A stretch of 44,259 bases of DNA, from the NCBI GenBank assembly GCA_017937285.1, contig JAGBDU010000020.1:1-44259 (forward strand), read 5' to 3'. The position numbers and the translations under genes are program-made. This DNA is from Clostridia bacterium (lineage in GTDB: Bacteria > Bacillota > Clostridia > TANB77 > CAG-508). Under the pieces are notes generated by a model that was given only the letters and a program-made list of their open reading frames with translations, did no database searches and was not told the DNA's origin. This document shows, piece after piece, positions 16,795 to 24,537 of this stretch. Every line of letters starts with the position of its first letter. Position 1 is the first letter of the stretch.

Positions 16795-17010
16795 AAAACG
16801 TCCTTATGATAAACATAAGGACGATATATTTCGCGGTGCCACCTTAATTAATACTTTAATAAGTATAACTCAGTAATGCTTATAACCTAGCATAAAGCGG
16901 TTTAACTTTCGTTAAATGTATAAAAGAGTAGATTTCTTAAATAATTTTAAACTATTTTCACCAACCATAGTCTCTCTAAATAAAATATATTTAATACTTA
17001 TCTCTTAAAC
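16795..17010 (-). promoter_or_regulatory. T-box leader (tRNA-Ser responsive)
   Basis: On the minus strand the conserved T-box sequence GGTGGCACCGCG (16832-16843) is followed by a terminator, CGTCCTTATG...CATAAGGACG with a T-run (16795-16823). Upstream lie the usual stem I elements, including GGTGAAAATAG. A likely specifier is TCT (Ser) in AAATCTACTC, consistent with serS downstream; the specifier assignment is from pattern only. A TATAAT -10 lies at 17015-17020. Uncharged tRNA should favour read-through into the DUF1653 gene and serS. Confidence 0.88.
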
Positions 17011-17054
17011 AAATATTATAGTGACATTTTAGCACTATTTATAAAAAAAATCAA

Positions 17055-17094
17055 GTGGGAAAATGGGAAAAAGGGACGGTTCTCTTTTCCCATA
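17055..17094 (+). repeat. GGGACGGTTCTC repeat, copy 2
   Basis: GTGGGAAAATGGGAAAAAGG then GACGGTTCTCTTTTCCCA, the same element as at 13933 with an extra GAAAAAGG. It flanks the serS T-box promoter region. Confidence 0.75.
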
Positions 17095-17569
17095 AGAAAA
17101 TAGTAGATTGTATAACTGATTATTTATAGAGAGGAAATGAACTGACAAAGGGAATGGAAAATTTAATTAGTTTATTAATAAAAAAAGGTTATCCAATTGA
17201 AAAAAATGCTTTTATAGTAAAAAAATATTAATAGATAAAGGAAGTAAATGTTGTGGGACTTTTTTTGATTTATTCGAAATGAAGAATTTTAGAATTATAA
17301 AGAATGCTGGTGTGGAAAATTTATTTATATCACAAATAACTGGTTTGATTATGAATATGATGGATGTATACTTTTTTCATTTGTTCTAGAAACGATACTA
17401 ATTTCCACGGATGGGACATTGGTGGTATATATTTTTTCTTCTCTTTGGCTTGTTCTGGAACAATAGCAAATTCTTCCAAATAAAAAATAAAAAAATGTTG
17501 AAAATAATAATGTTATAATATAAAATAATAAAAAAAGATACACAAAGGAAAAAAATGGGGGAGTTGTAG
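17095..17569. other. gene-free region with decayed coding fragments
   Basis: No intact gene. A plus-strand frame from about 17140 reads MENLISLLIKKGYPIEKN then stops, and a different frame continues with CCGTFFDLFEMKNFRIIKN, as if one small gene had suffered a frameshift; I do not recognise it. A transposase fragment lies on the minus strand at 17330-17479. The last 70 bases are the AT-rich upstream region of the next gene. Confidence 0.45.
17330..17479 (-). pseudogene. C-terminal fragment of a DDE-type transposase
   Basis: Read on the minus strand, 49 residues contain KKKYIPPMSHPWKLVSF and then LEQMKK, which resembles the C-terminal end of DDE integrase-type IS transposases (Y-I-P-P-M-x-H-P-W). 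Nothing upstream of residue 1 continues the gene and no inverted repeats were seen, so this is debris of an old insertion. The exact IS family is not certain. Confidence 0.5.
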
Positions 17570-19252
17570 ATGAATTTTGATGATTATATGAAAAAAATTC
17601 AATATATATCAAATATATTAGAAAAAAACGAATATGCCGAAAATATATTAAATAGTAAAGAGCTAGATATTGCTCAAGATTTTCAATACATATGTCTAAG
17701 TAGTGCATCAAATTATAAACTAGTAAATGAAATAATAGCATGTTTAGCCCAAAATGGAAATAGTAAAATAGTTGAAGAAAATGTAAAAAGTATTTCTATG
17801 AGTATGTGGAAAGATTTATTTGATAAAAACGAAGAAATAAAAAAGATATTTATAAATAACTTCGCTTACATATTTGAAAATACAACAATAATAACATTTA
17901 GAGAAATTGAAAGATTTATAAATGATAAAGAAACATGTATATTAATATATAATATATTAGATAATATAATAAAAAAATTATGCACTTATGATAGGGCATC
18001 ACTAATTTCAATTTTAAAAAATAAAGAAAACGGAATAGATAAAATAAAACAAAACTTAGAAAGCTTTTTTCAAAAAGGAGAATTTGATATATCAACTACA
18101 TATTCAAAAATATTAAATGAACTAAGTCAAATACCAGAAATAAGTAAAATTCAAATATTAAAAGCATGCAATAATAATTTAGGAGAAATGTTAAATAGAG
18201 AAACTGCAATTGATAACGAAACAAACAAGCTATTAAATTGGATTTATGATGCATTTGAAGAAACTCCTATGTCAAATGAAGAGCGATATATAATAAAACA
18301 AAATATAGATACTGCAATATTAAAAAATTTCAATAATATTTTAGATAAATCAAATTATGATAAAAATACAATTAAAATTTTAAAACAATTTGATTGTACT
18401 AAAGAAAGATTTGAAAAAAATAAAAATCATTTTATAGAAAAATCAAATAGTTTAAATTTTGAAAATCAAAGTTCAAATACAGAAAAATCAAATAGTTTAA
18501 ATATTGACAACCAAAATTCAAATTCAGAAGCAAAAACAACTATTGAAAAGTATTCATTAATAAATGCATATATAAATGAATCTTGTAAAAATGATATAAT
18601 TTCAACGCAAAATCAAGATAAATGCAAAAAAGATAATTTCGACGAAAAAATAAGAGAACTAATAACTACTAATATTGCAGAAACCGATAAAATAATAGAT
18701 AAAGTATTAAAGAAAAATGAAGCACAAATAAAAGCAACCAATAATTTGGATGTAATCATTTCAGAAAAAGATAGTAGAGCAAATAATAGTAATATCATCG
18801 AAGAAATAAAAAATATAGAGTCATTAAAAAATGTTGAAGAAACAAAAAACATAGAATCAGTAAAAAATCTTTATGAAATAAAAGATATAAAAGAAGCAAA
18901 AAACGTTGAAGAACTAAAAAATATAGAAGAAGTAAAAAATGTTGAAGAATTAAAATACATAGATGAAAGAAATATAGAAAAAATAAAATACATAGAGGAA
19001 AAAAATACAGAAAAAGCAAAATACATAGAAGAAATCAAGAATGTAGAAGAATCAAAAAAATCAGACACTAAAAACTTAGTAACTAATAATACAGAAGATA
19101 TTAAACAAAATTATAATCAAAGTACAGAATTAATAGTAGTAAAAGAAGAACCTATAGATACAAACCAAAAAATAAATATACTAAAAAGAATCTTTAAGAA
19201 AATCACCCAAATATTTAAATCTAAAAGTACAATTGAAAGAATAGGTGATTAA
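17570..19252 (+). CDS. unknown protein with C-terminal short-repeat coiled coil
   Basis: A 560-residue cytoplasmic-type protein that I do not recognise. Residues 1-290 are helical without clear motifs. Residues about 290-320 contain a duplicated 17-residue block (EKSNSLNFENQSSNT / EKSNSLNIDNQNSNS). Residues about 405-500 are a run of imperfect 7-11 residue repeats of the type KNVEELKNIEEVKNVEE, predicted coiled coil or extended acidic-basic helix. The C terminus has an amphipathic, basic helix (LKRIFKKITQIFK). GGGGGAG precedes the ATG. It sits alone between transposase debris and rnhA. Possible roles are structural or scaffold, but nothing supports a specific function. Confidence 0.75.
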   Translation: MNFDDYMKKIQYISNILEKNEYAENILNSKELDIAQDFQYICLSSASNYKLVNEIIACLAQNGNSKIVEENVKSISMSMWKDLFDKNEEIKKIFINNFAYIFENTTIITFREIERFINDKETCILIYNILDNIIKKLCTYDRASLISILKNKENGIDKIKQNLESFFQKGEFDISTTYSKILNELSQIPEISKIQILKACNNNLGEMLNRETAIDNETNKLLNWIYDAFEETPMSNEERYIIKQNIDTAILKNFNNILDKSNYDKNTIKILKQFDCTKERFEKNKNHFIEKSNSLNFENQSSNTEKSNSLNIDNQNSNSEAKTTIEKYSLINAYINESCKNDIISTQNQDKCKKDNFDEKIRELITTNIAETDKIIDKVLKKNEAQIKATNNLDVIISEKDSRANNSNIIEEIKNIESLKNVEETKNIESVKNLYEIKDIKEAKNVEELKNIEEVKNVEELKYIDERNIEKIKYIEEKNTEKAKYIEEIKNVEESKKSDTKNLVTNNTEDIKQNYNQSTELIVVKEEPIDTNQKINILKRIFKKITQIFKSKSTIERIGD

Positions 19253-19353
19253 AAAATGAAACAGACTTTGTTCAGTAAAGTGCATAAGATTTACCTTTAA
19301 CTGATATGCTTTATGTTACACTATCTTTTACACTATTCACTATCCCAAAATTA

Positions 19354-19396
19354 ATAAAAAAAATAATCGATGGTCTTAAATTTGACCATCGATTAT
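19354..19396 (-). terminator. rnhA terminator
   Basis: ATAATCGATGGTC (19363-19375) and GACCATCGATTAT (19384-19396) form a perfect 13-bp stem. On the minus strand a run of T follows (19362 downwards). The stem overlaps the rnhA stop codon. Confidence 0.85.
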
Positions 19397-19833
19397 AAAT
19401 TTATATTACTTATGGCATTTCGAGCAAGTTCATCACATCTATTATTCAATTCATTATCACTATGCCCCTTAACTTTATTAAAAGTAACATCATGAATTTT
19501 TGTCAAATTATATAATTCCTGCCAAAGCTCTTTATTTTTTACAGGTTCATTATTAGCAGTTTTCCAACCTTTTTTCATCCAATTATAAATCCAACCTTGC
19601 TTAAAACAGTTAACAACATAAGCACTATCACTGTAAACATTAACTTTACAAGGACGCTTTAATAATTTTAAACCTTCTAAAACAGCAGTAATTTCCATTA
19701 TATTATTAGTTGTATTAGCACTTCCACCAGAAATTTCTTTTTTTATATCTTTAAATATAAGAATAGTTCCCCATCCACCAGGCCCAGGATTACCAGAACA
19801 TGCGCCATCTGTATAAATTGTAACTTCATCCAT
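19393..19833 (-). CDS. rnhA: ribonuclease HI
   Basis: A 146-residue RNase HI that cuts the RNA strand of RNA-DNA hybrids. The four acidic catalytic residues are visible: Asp in YTDGACSGNPGPGG, Glu in IMEITAVLEGL, Asp in VYSDSAYVV and Asp in NRCDELA, with the accessory His in VKGHSDNE. The start is the ATG at 19833, with AAAGGATTGG upstream; the longer frame to 19875 lacks a site. There is no hybrid-binding N-terminal domain. It is a single gene convergent with the unknown protein at 17570. Confidence 0.96.
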   Translation of the reverse strand: MDEVTIYTDGACSGNPGPGGWGTILIFKDIKKEISGGSANTTNNIMEITAVLEGLKLLKRPCKVNVYSDSAYVVNCFKQGWIYNWMKKGWKTANNEPVKNKELWQELYNLTKIHDVTFNKVKGHSDNELNNRCDELARNAISNINL

Positions 19834-19952
19834 TTTTTTACCAATCCTTTCCAAATAAGTATTGTTATATCGCAAATTTTATGATATTATAACAGTAAAT
19901 TTTGAATACAACAATACATTTTTACAAAATATAATTCTATAAATATTTATTA

Positions 19953-20023
19953 GTTACAATTCACGGCCATTTTTTATAATATAATCCCTTTGGAACGGCT
20001 TACTTTTAGCCGTGAATTGTAAC
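19953..20023 (-). repeat. complete R1 intergenic element
   Basis: A full 71-bp copy in reverse orientation with terminal inverted repeats GTTACAATTCACGG and CCGTGAATTGTAAC. Inside are TTATAATATAATCCC, TTTGGAACGGC and TACTTTTAGC. It lies between divergent rnhA and tmcAL. Confidence 0.92.
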
Positions 20024-20113
20024 ATTTATTACTTACTACTCATTTTATAAAAAGTTTTATTTTAGAGCAGTAAATTTTATGAAATTATAAAAAAAGAAAA
20101 GGGGGATGCAAAA

Positions 20114-21352
20114 ATGAAAATGAATAGAGTTTTAGGCATTATTGCAGAATATAATCCTTTTCATAATGGTCACATGTATCATTTACAAAAAGCCAAAGAG
20201 CAATCAGGTGCACAATACAGCATATGCGTAATGAGTGGAAACTTCGTACAAAGAGGCAATACATCTATATTAAACAAATGGAAAAAAGCAGAAATGGCTT
20301 TAAAAAATGGTATAGATCTAGTAATTGAGCTTCCTACAATATATAGTGTAGCTAGTGCAGAAAGTTTTTCTCTAGGAGCAATAAAATTATTAGATACTTT
20401 AAAAATAGTAGATGCAATTTCATTTGGAGCTGAAACAGACGACTTTGCAGCACTAAATAATATTTCAAACATAGCATTTGAAGAGCCAAAAAAATATAAA
20501 GATCTACTAAATAAAGAGCTAAAAAAAGGAATATCTTTTCCAAAAGCAAGAGAGAATGCTTTAATGTTGTATTTAGACGATAACAAAAGATATGCAAATA
20601 TTATAAATTCACCAAATAATATATTAGCAATAGAATATTTAAAATCACTAAAGAAAATAAAATCAACCATACAGCCAATTCCAATAAAAAGAGAAAAGGT
20701 ATATTATAATGAAAACACAATTGTAGATGAATTCGCCAGTGCTACTGCCATAAGAAATTTATTAAAAAACAAACAATTTAGCGAAATAAGAAAAGTAGTA
20801 CCAAAAGATACATACGAAATACTAAGTAAAGAAAGTGAATTAGGAAATATAGTATTAGATTTATCAGCGTATGAAAAACAAATAATATATAATTTAAGAA
20901 AAATGACTATAGAAGAAATTGCACAATTACCAGATGTTAATGAGGGGTTAGAGCACAGTATAAAAAACGCAGCAAATTTTTCTAACAATATTAAAGATTT
21001 TATAAACATTGTAAAAACAAAAAGATATACTCAAACCAGAATACAAAGAATTTTAATATGTGCATTATTAGGAATTACTAAAAAAGATGTTATAATGAGT
21101 AAAAGAAATATACCATATATACGAGTATTAGGATTTAATGAAAAAGGAAAAGAACTTATTTCTAGAATAAGTAAGGCAAATCCAAAAGCTCAAATAATAA
21201 CATCGGTAAAAAAATTCAAAGACCAAAATAATAACAAAACATATAAAAGATTATTAGATATAGACATTTTTTCAACAGATGTATATACAATGGCATGTAA
21301 CAATGATTCAATAGCTAATTTAGATTATACCAAAAATATGATAATAATTTAA
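20114..21352 (+). CDS. tmcAL: tRNA(Met) cytidine acetate ligase
   Basis: A 412-residue protein of the TmcAL (formerly YlbM) family, which acetylates the wobble cytidine of elongator tRNA-Met using acetate and ATP. The nucleotidyltransferase-like N terminus IIAEYNPFHNGHMYHL carries the HxGH motif, and the following MSGNFVQRGN block and ASAESFSLGA are conserved in the family. GGGGGATG precedes the ATG. It is the first gene of a plus-strand run with an EndoQ-like gene 48 bp downstream. Confidence 0.94.
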   Translation: MKMNRVLGIIAEYNPFHNGHMYHLQKAKEQSGAQYSICVMSGNFVQRGNTSILNKWKKAEMALKNGIDLVIELPTIYSVASAESFSLGAIKLLDTLKIVDAISFGAETDDFAALNNISNIAFEEPKKYKDLLNKELKKGISFPKARENALMLYLDDNKRYANIINSPNNILAIEYLKSLKKIKSTIQPIPIKREKVYYNENTIVDEFASATAIRNLLKNKQFSEIRKVVPKDTYEILSKESELGNIVLDLSAYEKQIIYNLRKMTIEEIAQLPDVNEGLEHSIKNAANFSNNIKDFINIVKTKRYTQTRIQRILICALLGITKKDVIMSKRNIPYIRVLGFNEKGKELISRISKANPKAQIITSVKKFKDQNNNKTYKRLLDIDIFSTDVYTMACNNDSIANLDYTKNMIII

Positions 21353-21400
21353 ATCAAAAGAGAAAAGAATATAAACTACATGAGAAAGAAGGAATAAAAA

Positions 21401-22606
21401 ATGAACGAAATTTTTGCAGACTTACATGTACACATAGGAAGAAGTGAAAACGGAAAGCCAATAAAAATAACAGCAGCAAGATCACTAAATTTTGCTAATA
21501 TAGCAAAAGAATGTGCCGAAAGAAAAGGTATTAGTGTAGTTGGGATTATAGATTGTGCATCACCATATGTAATAGAAGACATAGAAAATTTTTTAAAAAC
21601 AGGAGAAGCATATGAAATAGAAGATGGTGGAATTATATATAAAGATAAAGTATGTATAATTTTAGGAAGCGAAATAGAAACTTCTGAAAAAAATGAACAA
21701 GGAAAAACAGGAAGTGCACATAACTTATGTTATTTTCCAAAATTATCAGATATAAAAGCATTTTCAAAAGAAATGAGTACTCATATTAGTAATATAACCT
21801 TAAGTTCACAAAGAGCGGATATTTCTGCATATGAATTAATCGATATTGTAGAAAAATATAATGGAATATTAGTTCCAGCACATGCATTTACACCACATAA
21901 AAGTTTTTATGGTAATTGTACAGAAAGATTACAAAAAATATTTAAAGAAAAATATGACAAAATTCCAGCTGTAGAATTAGGTTTAAGTTCAGATACATTT
22001 TTAGCAGATACAATATCAGAGCTTGAAAACAAAACATTTATAACTAATTCTGATGCACATTCACTACCCAAAATAGCAAGAGAGTACAACAAAATATTAG
22101 TAAAAGATATAAGTTTTAAAGAGTTACTAAAAGCATTTAAAAATGAAGATGGAAGAAAAATAGTAGCCAATTATGGATTAGATCCTAAGCTTGGCAAATA
22201 TCATAGAACATTTTGCGAAGATTGCGGAATGCCAATAGAAGGTGAAGCTCCAATATTAAGATGTAATAAATGCAATGGTACAAATATTACAATGGGAGTT
22301 TATGATAGAATTGAAGTAATAAAAGACAAAAAAAATACAAAAAGTCCAGAAAATAGACCACCATATATTTATCAAATTCCTTTAACATTTATACCAGGAG
22401 TTGGAGGAAAAACAATAGAAAAACTACTTTCTAATTTTGAAACAGAAATGAATATATTACATAAATTGTCAAAGGATGATATAGAAGGTGTTGTAGGAAG
22501 TAAAATGGCAAATGTAATTGTAAATGCTAGAGAAGGAAACATAAATATACAATCAGGTGGCGGAGGAGTATATGGAAAAGTAACTGTGCCACAAAAAGAT
22601 AAATAA
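21401..22606 (+). CDS. endonuclease Q family protein (PHP domain)
   Basis: A 401-residue protein like EndoQ, a repair endonuclease that nicks DNA 5' of deaminated bases (uracil, hypoxanthine, xanthine) and abasic sites. A PHP metal site shows ADLHVHIGRSENGK at the N terminus, PAHAFTPH near residue 165 and TNSDAHSL near 215. A zinc ribbon follows (CEDCGMPIEG ... RCNKCNG) and then a helix-hairpin-helix DNA-binding segment (FIPGVGGKTIEKLL). EndoQ is characterised in Thermococcales and a few Bacillus; in Clostridia it is often annotated only as a PHP or helicase-like protein. It is close behind tmcAL and could be in one operon. Confidence 0.85.
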   Translation: MNEIFADLHVHIGRSENGKPIKITAARSLNFANIAKECAERKGISVVGIIDCASPYVIEDIENFLKTGEAYEIEDGGIIYKDKVCIILGSEIETSEKNEQGKTGSAHNLCYFPKLSDIKAFSKEMSTHISNITLSSQRADISAYELIDIVEKYNGILVPAHAFTPHKSFYGNCTERLQKIFKEKYDKIPAVELGLSSDTFLADTISELENKTFITNSDAHSLPKIAREYNKILVKDISFKELLKAFKNEDGRKIVANYGLDPKLGKYHRTFCEDCGMPIEGEAPILRCNKCNGTNITMGVYDRIEVIKDKKNTKSPENRPPYIYQIPLTFIPGVGGKTIEKLLSNFETEMNILHKLSKDDIEGVVGSKMANVIVNAREGNINIQSGGGGVYGKVTVPQKDK

Positions 22607-22704
22607 TTATGCAATAATTAAATATTATACAGCCCGCTATTGTTCTATTTTTAAATCTTATGAATAAAAATTATAGTATATAAGATTTTGAAAATGGAGG
22701 AACA

Positions 22705-23364
22705 ATGATAAACAAAAGAAGGACAAAAAAAAGAAAAAGTAAAATCTTCAAAATAATAGAAGAGCATATAAATCAAAACATAAAAGAATATGCAATATCA
22801 GTACTTGTTTTTTTTATAGGTATTATAATAGGAGTTATGTTATTAAATAGTTCAAACCCAGAAAATCAAAAAAGCATATCAGGATATATAAATGAATTTA
22901 CAAGTTCAATAAAAAATAAAGAATATAAAATTGACCAAAAAAAGTTATTAATAAAATCGATATCATCAAATTTAAAAATTGCTATAATGATTTGGATTGC
23001 GGGCTCAACTATAATAGGAATTCCATTAGTATATGGTTGTTTAGGTTATAAAGGAATATGTATAGGATATTCTATTTCAGCAATAATTGCTACAATGGAA
23101 AAAGCAAAAGGAATAATTTTTGCACTAAGTTCAATGTTATTACAAAATATAATTGCAATACCATGTATATTAGCATTAACAGTAAGTTCTATAAAAATAC
23201 ATAAGTCCATAATGAAAGAACATAATAAAGAACACATAAAAAGTGAAATTTATAGGCATACAATGTTTTCAATAATTATGACTATAGGGCTTTTTATTTC
23301 TTCATTAATAGAGATATTTATATCTACAAATGTAACAAGTAATATAATAATAAATTTTATTTAA
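22705..23364 (+). CDS. spoIIM: stage II sporulation protein M
   Basis: A 219-residue SpoIIM, a membrane protein that with SpoIID and SpoIIP drives septal peptidoglycan remodelling during engulfment. There is a basic N terminus, a first helix at about 33-52, an extracytoplasmic loop, then four hydrophobic segments with the conserved NLKIAIMIWIAGS and LVYGCLGYKGICIGYSI region. AATGGAGGAAC precedes the ATG. The spoIIM-xerD neighbourhood is the same as in Bacillus subtilis, which supports the assignment and indicates endospore formation. Confidence 0.93.
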   Translation: MINKRRTKKRKSKIFKIIEEHINQNIKEYAISVLVFFIGIIIGVMLLNSSNPENQKSISGYINEFTSSIKNKEYKIDQKKLLIKSISSNLKIAIMIWIAGSTIIGIPLVYGCLGYKGICIGYSISAIIATMEKAKGIIFALSSMLLQNIIAIPCILALTVSSIKIHKSIMKEHNKEHIKSEIYRHTMFSIIMTIGLFISSLIEIFISTNVTSNIIINFI

Positions 23365-23381
23365 AAAATATAAAAAAACTA

Positions 23382-23410
23382 TTTACAATTATAATTTAAT
23401 TTGATATAAC
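23382..23410 (+). promoter_or_regulatory. xerD promoter
   Basis: TTTACA at 23382-23387, 17-bp spacer, TATAAC at 23405-23410, 48 bp before the xerD ATG. Confidence 0.6.
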
Positions 23411-23458
23411 ATATATAGTTTATGTAAATTATAAAAAATAAAGGTAAGGAGAACTAAA

Positions 23459-24340
23459 ATGGAAAAGCAAATTAATAATTTTTTAGAATTTCTTCAAAAA
23501 GATAAGAAATTAACAGACAATACTTTACAATCTTATAAGAGAGATATAAATCAATATCAAGAATATATAAATAAAAATCAAATAGACTATTTAAAAGCAG
23601 ATGAAACAACAATTAAAAATTATTTAACTTATTTACAAGATAACGGAAAGAAAACATCAACAGTATCAAGAAATTTAGCTTCAATTAGATCTTTTTATCA
23701 ATATTCAGTAAGAATAAAAGAAATAAATGAGGATCCAACAGCAAATGTACAATCACCAAAAATAGAAAAAAGAATACCAAATGTTTTATCAACAAAGGAA
23801 GTTGAACTATTATTAGAACAACCAACAGATGCAGATTTAAAAGGTATTAGAGATAAAGCAATGCTAGAATTTGCTTATGCAACAGGAATGAGAGTAACTG
23901 AAATAATATCATTAAACATAAGTGATGTAAAATTAAGCGAAGGTTATGTAATCTGTAGAACAGGAGTAAAACAAAGAACAATACCATTAGGAGCAATGTC
24001 TTTACAAGCATTAAAAAATTATATGGAAGAATCTAGACCATATTTAATAAAAAGCGATGATACAGAATCTTTATTCGTAAACATAAATGGAAAAAGATTA
24101 ACAAGACAAGGTTTCTGGAAAATAGTAAAATACTACAAAGAGCAAGCCCATATAGATAAAGAAATAACACCAGGAGTATTAAGACACTCATTTGCAACAC
24201 ACTTATTACAAAATGGAGCAGACTTAAAATCAATACAAACAATGCTTGGACATTCAGATATATCATCAACACAAGTATATATGCAATTCCAAGATGAAGG
24301 AATAAAAAATATATATAAAAAAACACATCCAAGAGCATAA
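23459..24340 (+). CDS. xerD: XerD-like tyrosine recombinase with substituted HxxR His
   Basis: A 293-residue site-specific tyrosine recombinase, most likely the Xer protein that resolves chromosome dimers at dif. It has the N-terminal SAM-like domain and the catalytic domain. The first Arg is in YATGMRVTEI (near 142), the beta-hairpin Lys in GVKQRTIPLG, Arg and His in VLRHSFATHLL, His in MLGHSDISSTQ and Tyr in QVYMQF. The first residue of the usual HxxR is Gly: TPGVLRHSF where most Xer proteins have SPHxLRHSF, and the common YTHV after the tyrosine is YMQF. GGTAAGGAGAAC precedes the ATG. A strong terminator follows. Confidence 0.92.
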   Translation: MEKQINNFLEFLQKDKKLTDNTLQSYKRDINQYQEYINKNQIDYLKADETTIKNYLTYLQDNGKKTSTVSRNLASIRSFYQYSVRIKEINEDPTANVQSPKIEKRIPNVLSTKEVELLLEQPTDADLKGIRDKAMLEFAYATGMRVTEIISLNISDVKLSEGYVICRTGVKQRTIPLGAMSLQALKNYMEESRPYLIKSDDTESLFVNINGKRLTRQGFWKIVKYYKEQAHIDKEITPGVLRHSFATHLLQNGADLKSIQTMLGHSDISSTQVYMQFQDEGIKNIYKKTHPRA

Positions 24341-24348
24341 ATAAAAAA

Positions 24349-24402
24349 GAGCCTTTGGTCAATGTAAACAATTAAAACATTGACTAAAGGCTCTTTTTTT
24401 TT
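24349..24402 (+). terminator. xerD terminator
   Basis: GAGCCTTTGGTCAATG pairs with CATTGACTAAAGGCTC (one mismatch) and is followed by at least nine T. Confidence 0.92.
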
Positions 24403-24412
24403 GCCTGGTGTT

Positions 24413-24523
24413 GGGGACGGAGAAAATCGGGGACGGAGAAAATCGGGGACGGAGAAATTTGGGGACGGAGAAAATTGGGGACGGAGAAAATCGGGGACGG
24501 AGAAATTCGGGGACGGAGAAAAT
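24413..24523. repeat. 16-bp tandem repeat array 4
   Basis: Seven GGGGACGGAG units exactly 16 bp apart (24413, 24429, 24445, 24461, 24477, 24493, 24509), all in one orientation, with linkers such as AAAATC, AAATTT and AAATTC. It begins 11 bp after the xerD terminator and ends 5 bp before the target duplication of an insertion sequence. Confidence 0.95.
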
Positions 24524-24537
24524 ATTGTGAGATATAA

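Noticed and set aside
19953..20023. R1 elements as mobile promoters
   Set aside because: TTACAA and TATAAT inside the element are separated by 15 or 20 bp, outside the usual spacing; no support beyond chance in AT-rich DNA.
23365..23458. dif site near xerD
   Set aside because: I could not find a convincing 28-bp dif-like palindrome; the AT-rich sequence is explained by the promoter.
1..24523. CRISPR arrays in the CTCCGTCC repeats
   Set aside because: The period is only 16 bp, there are no unique spacers and no cas genes in the window.
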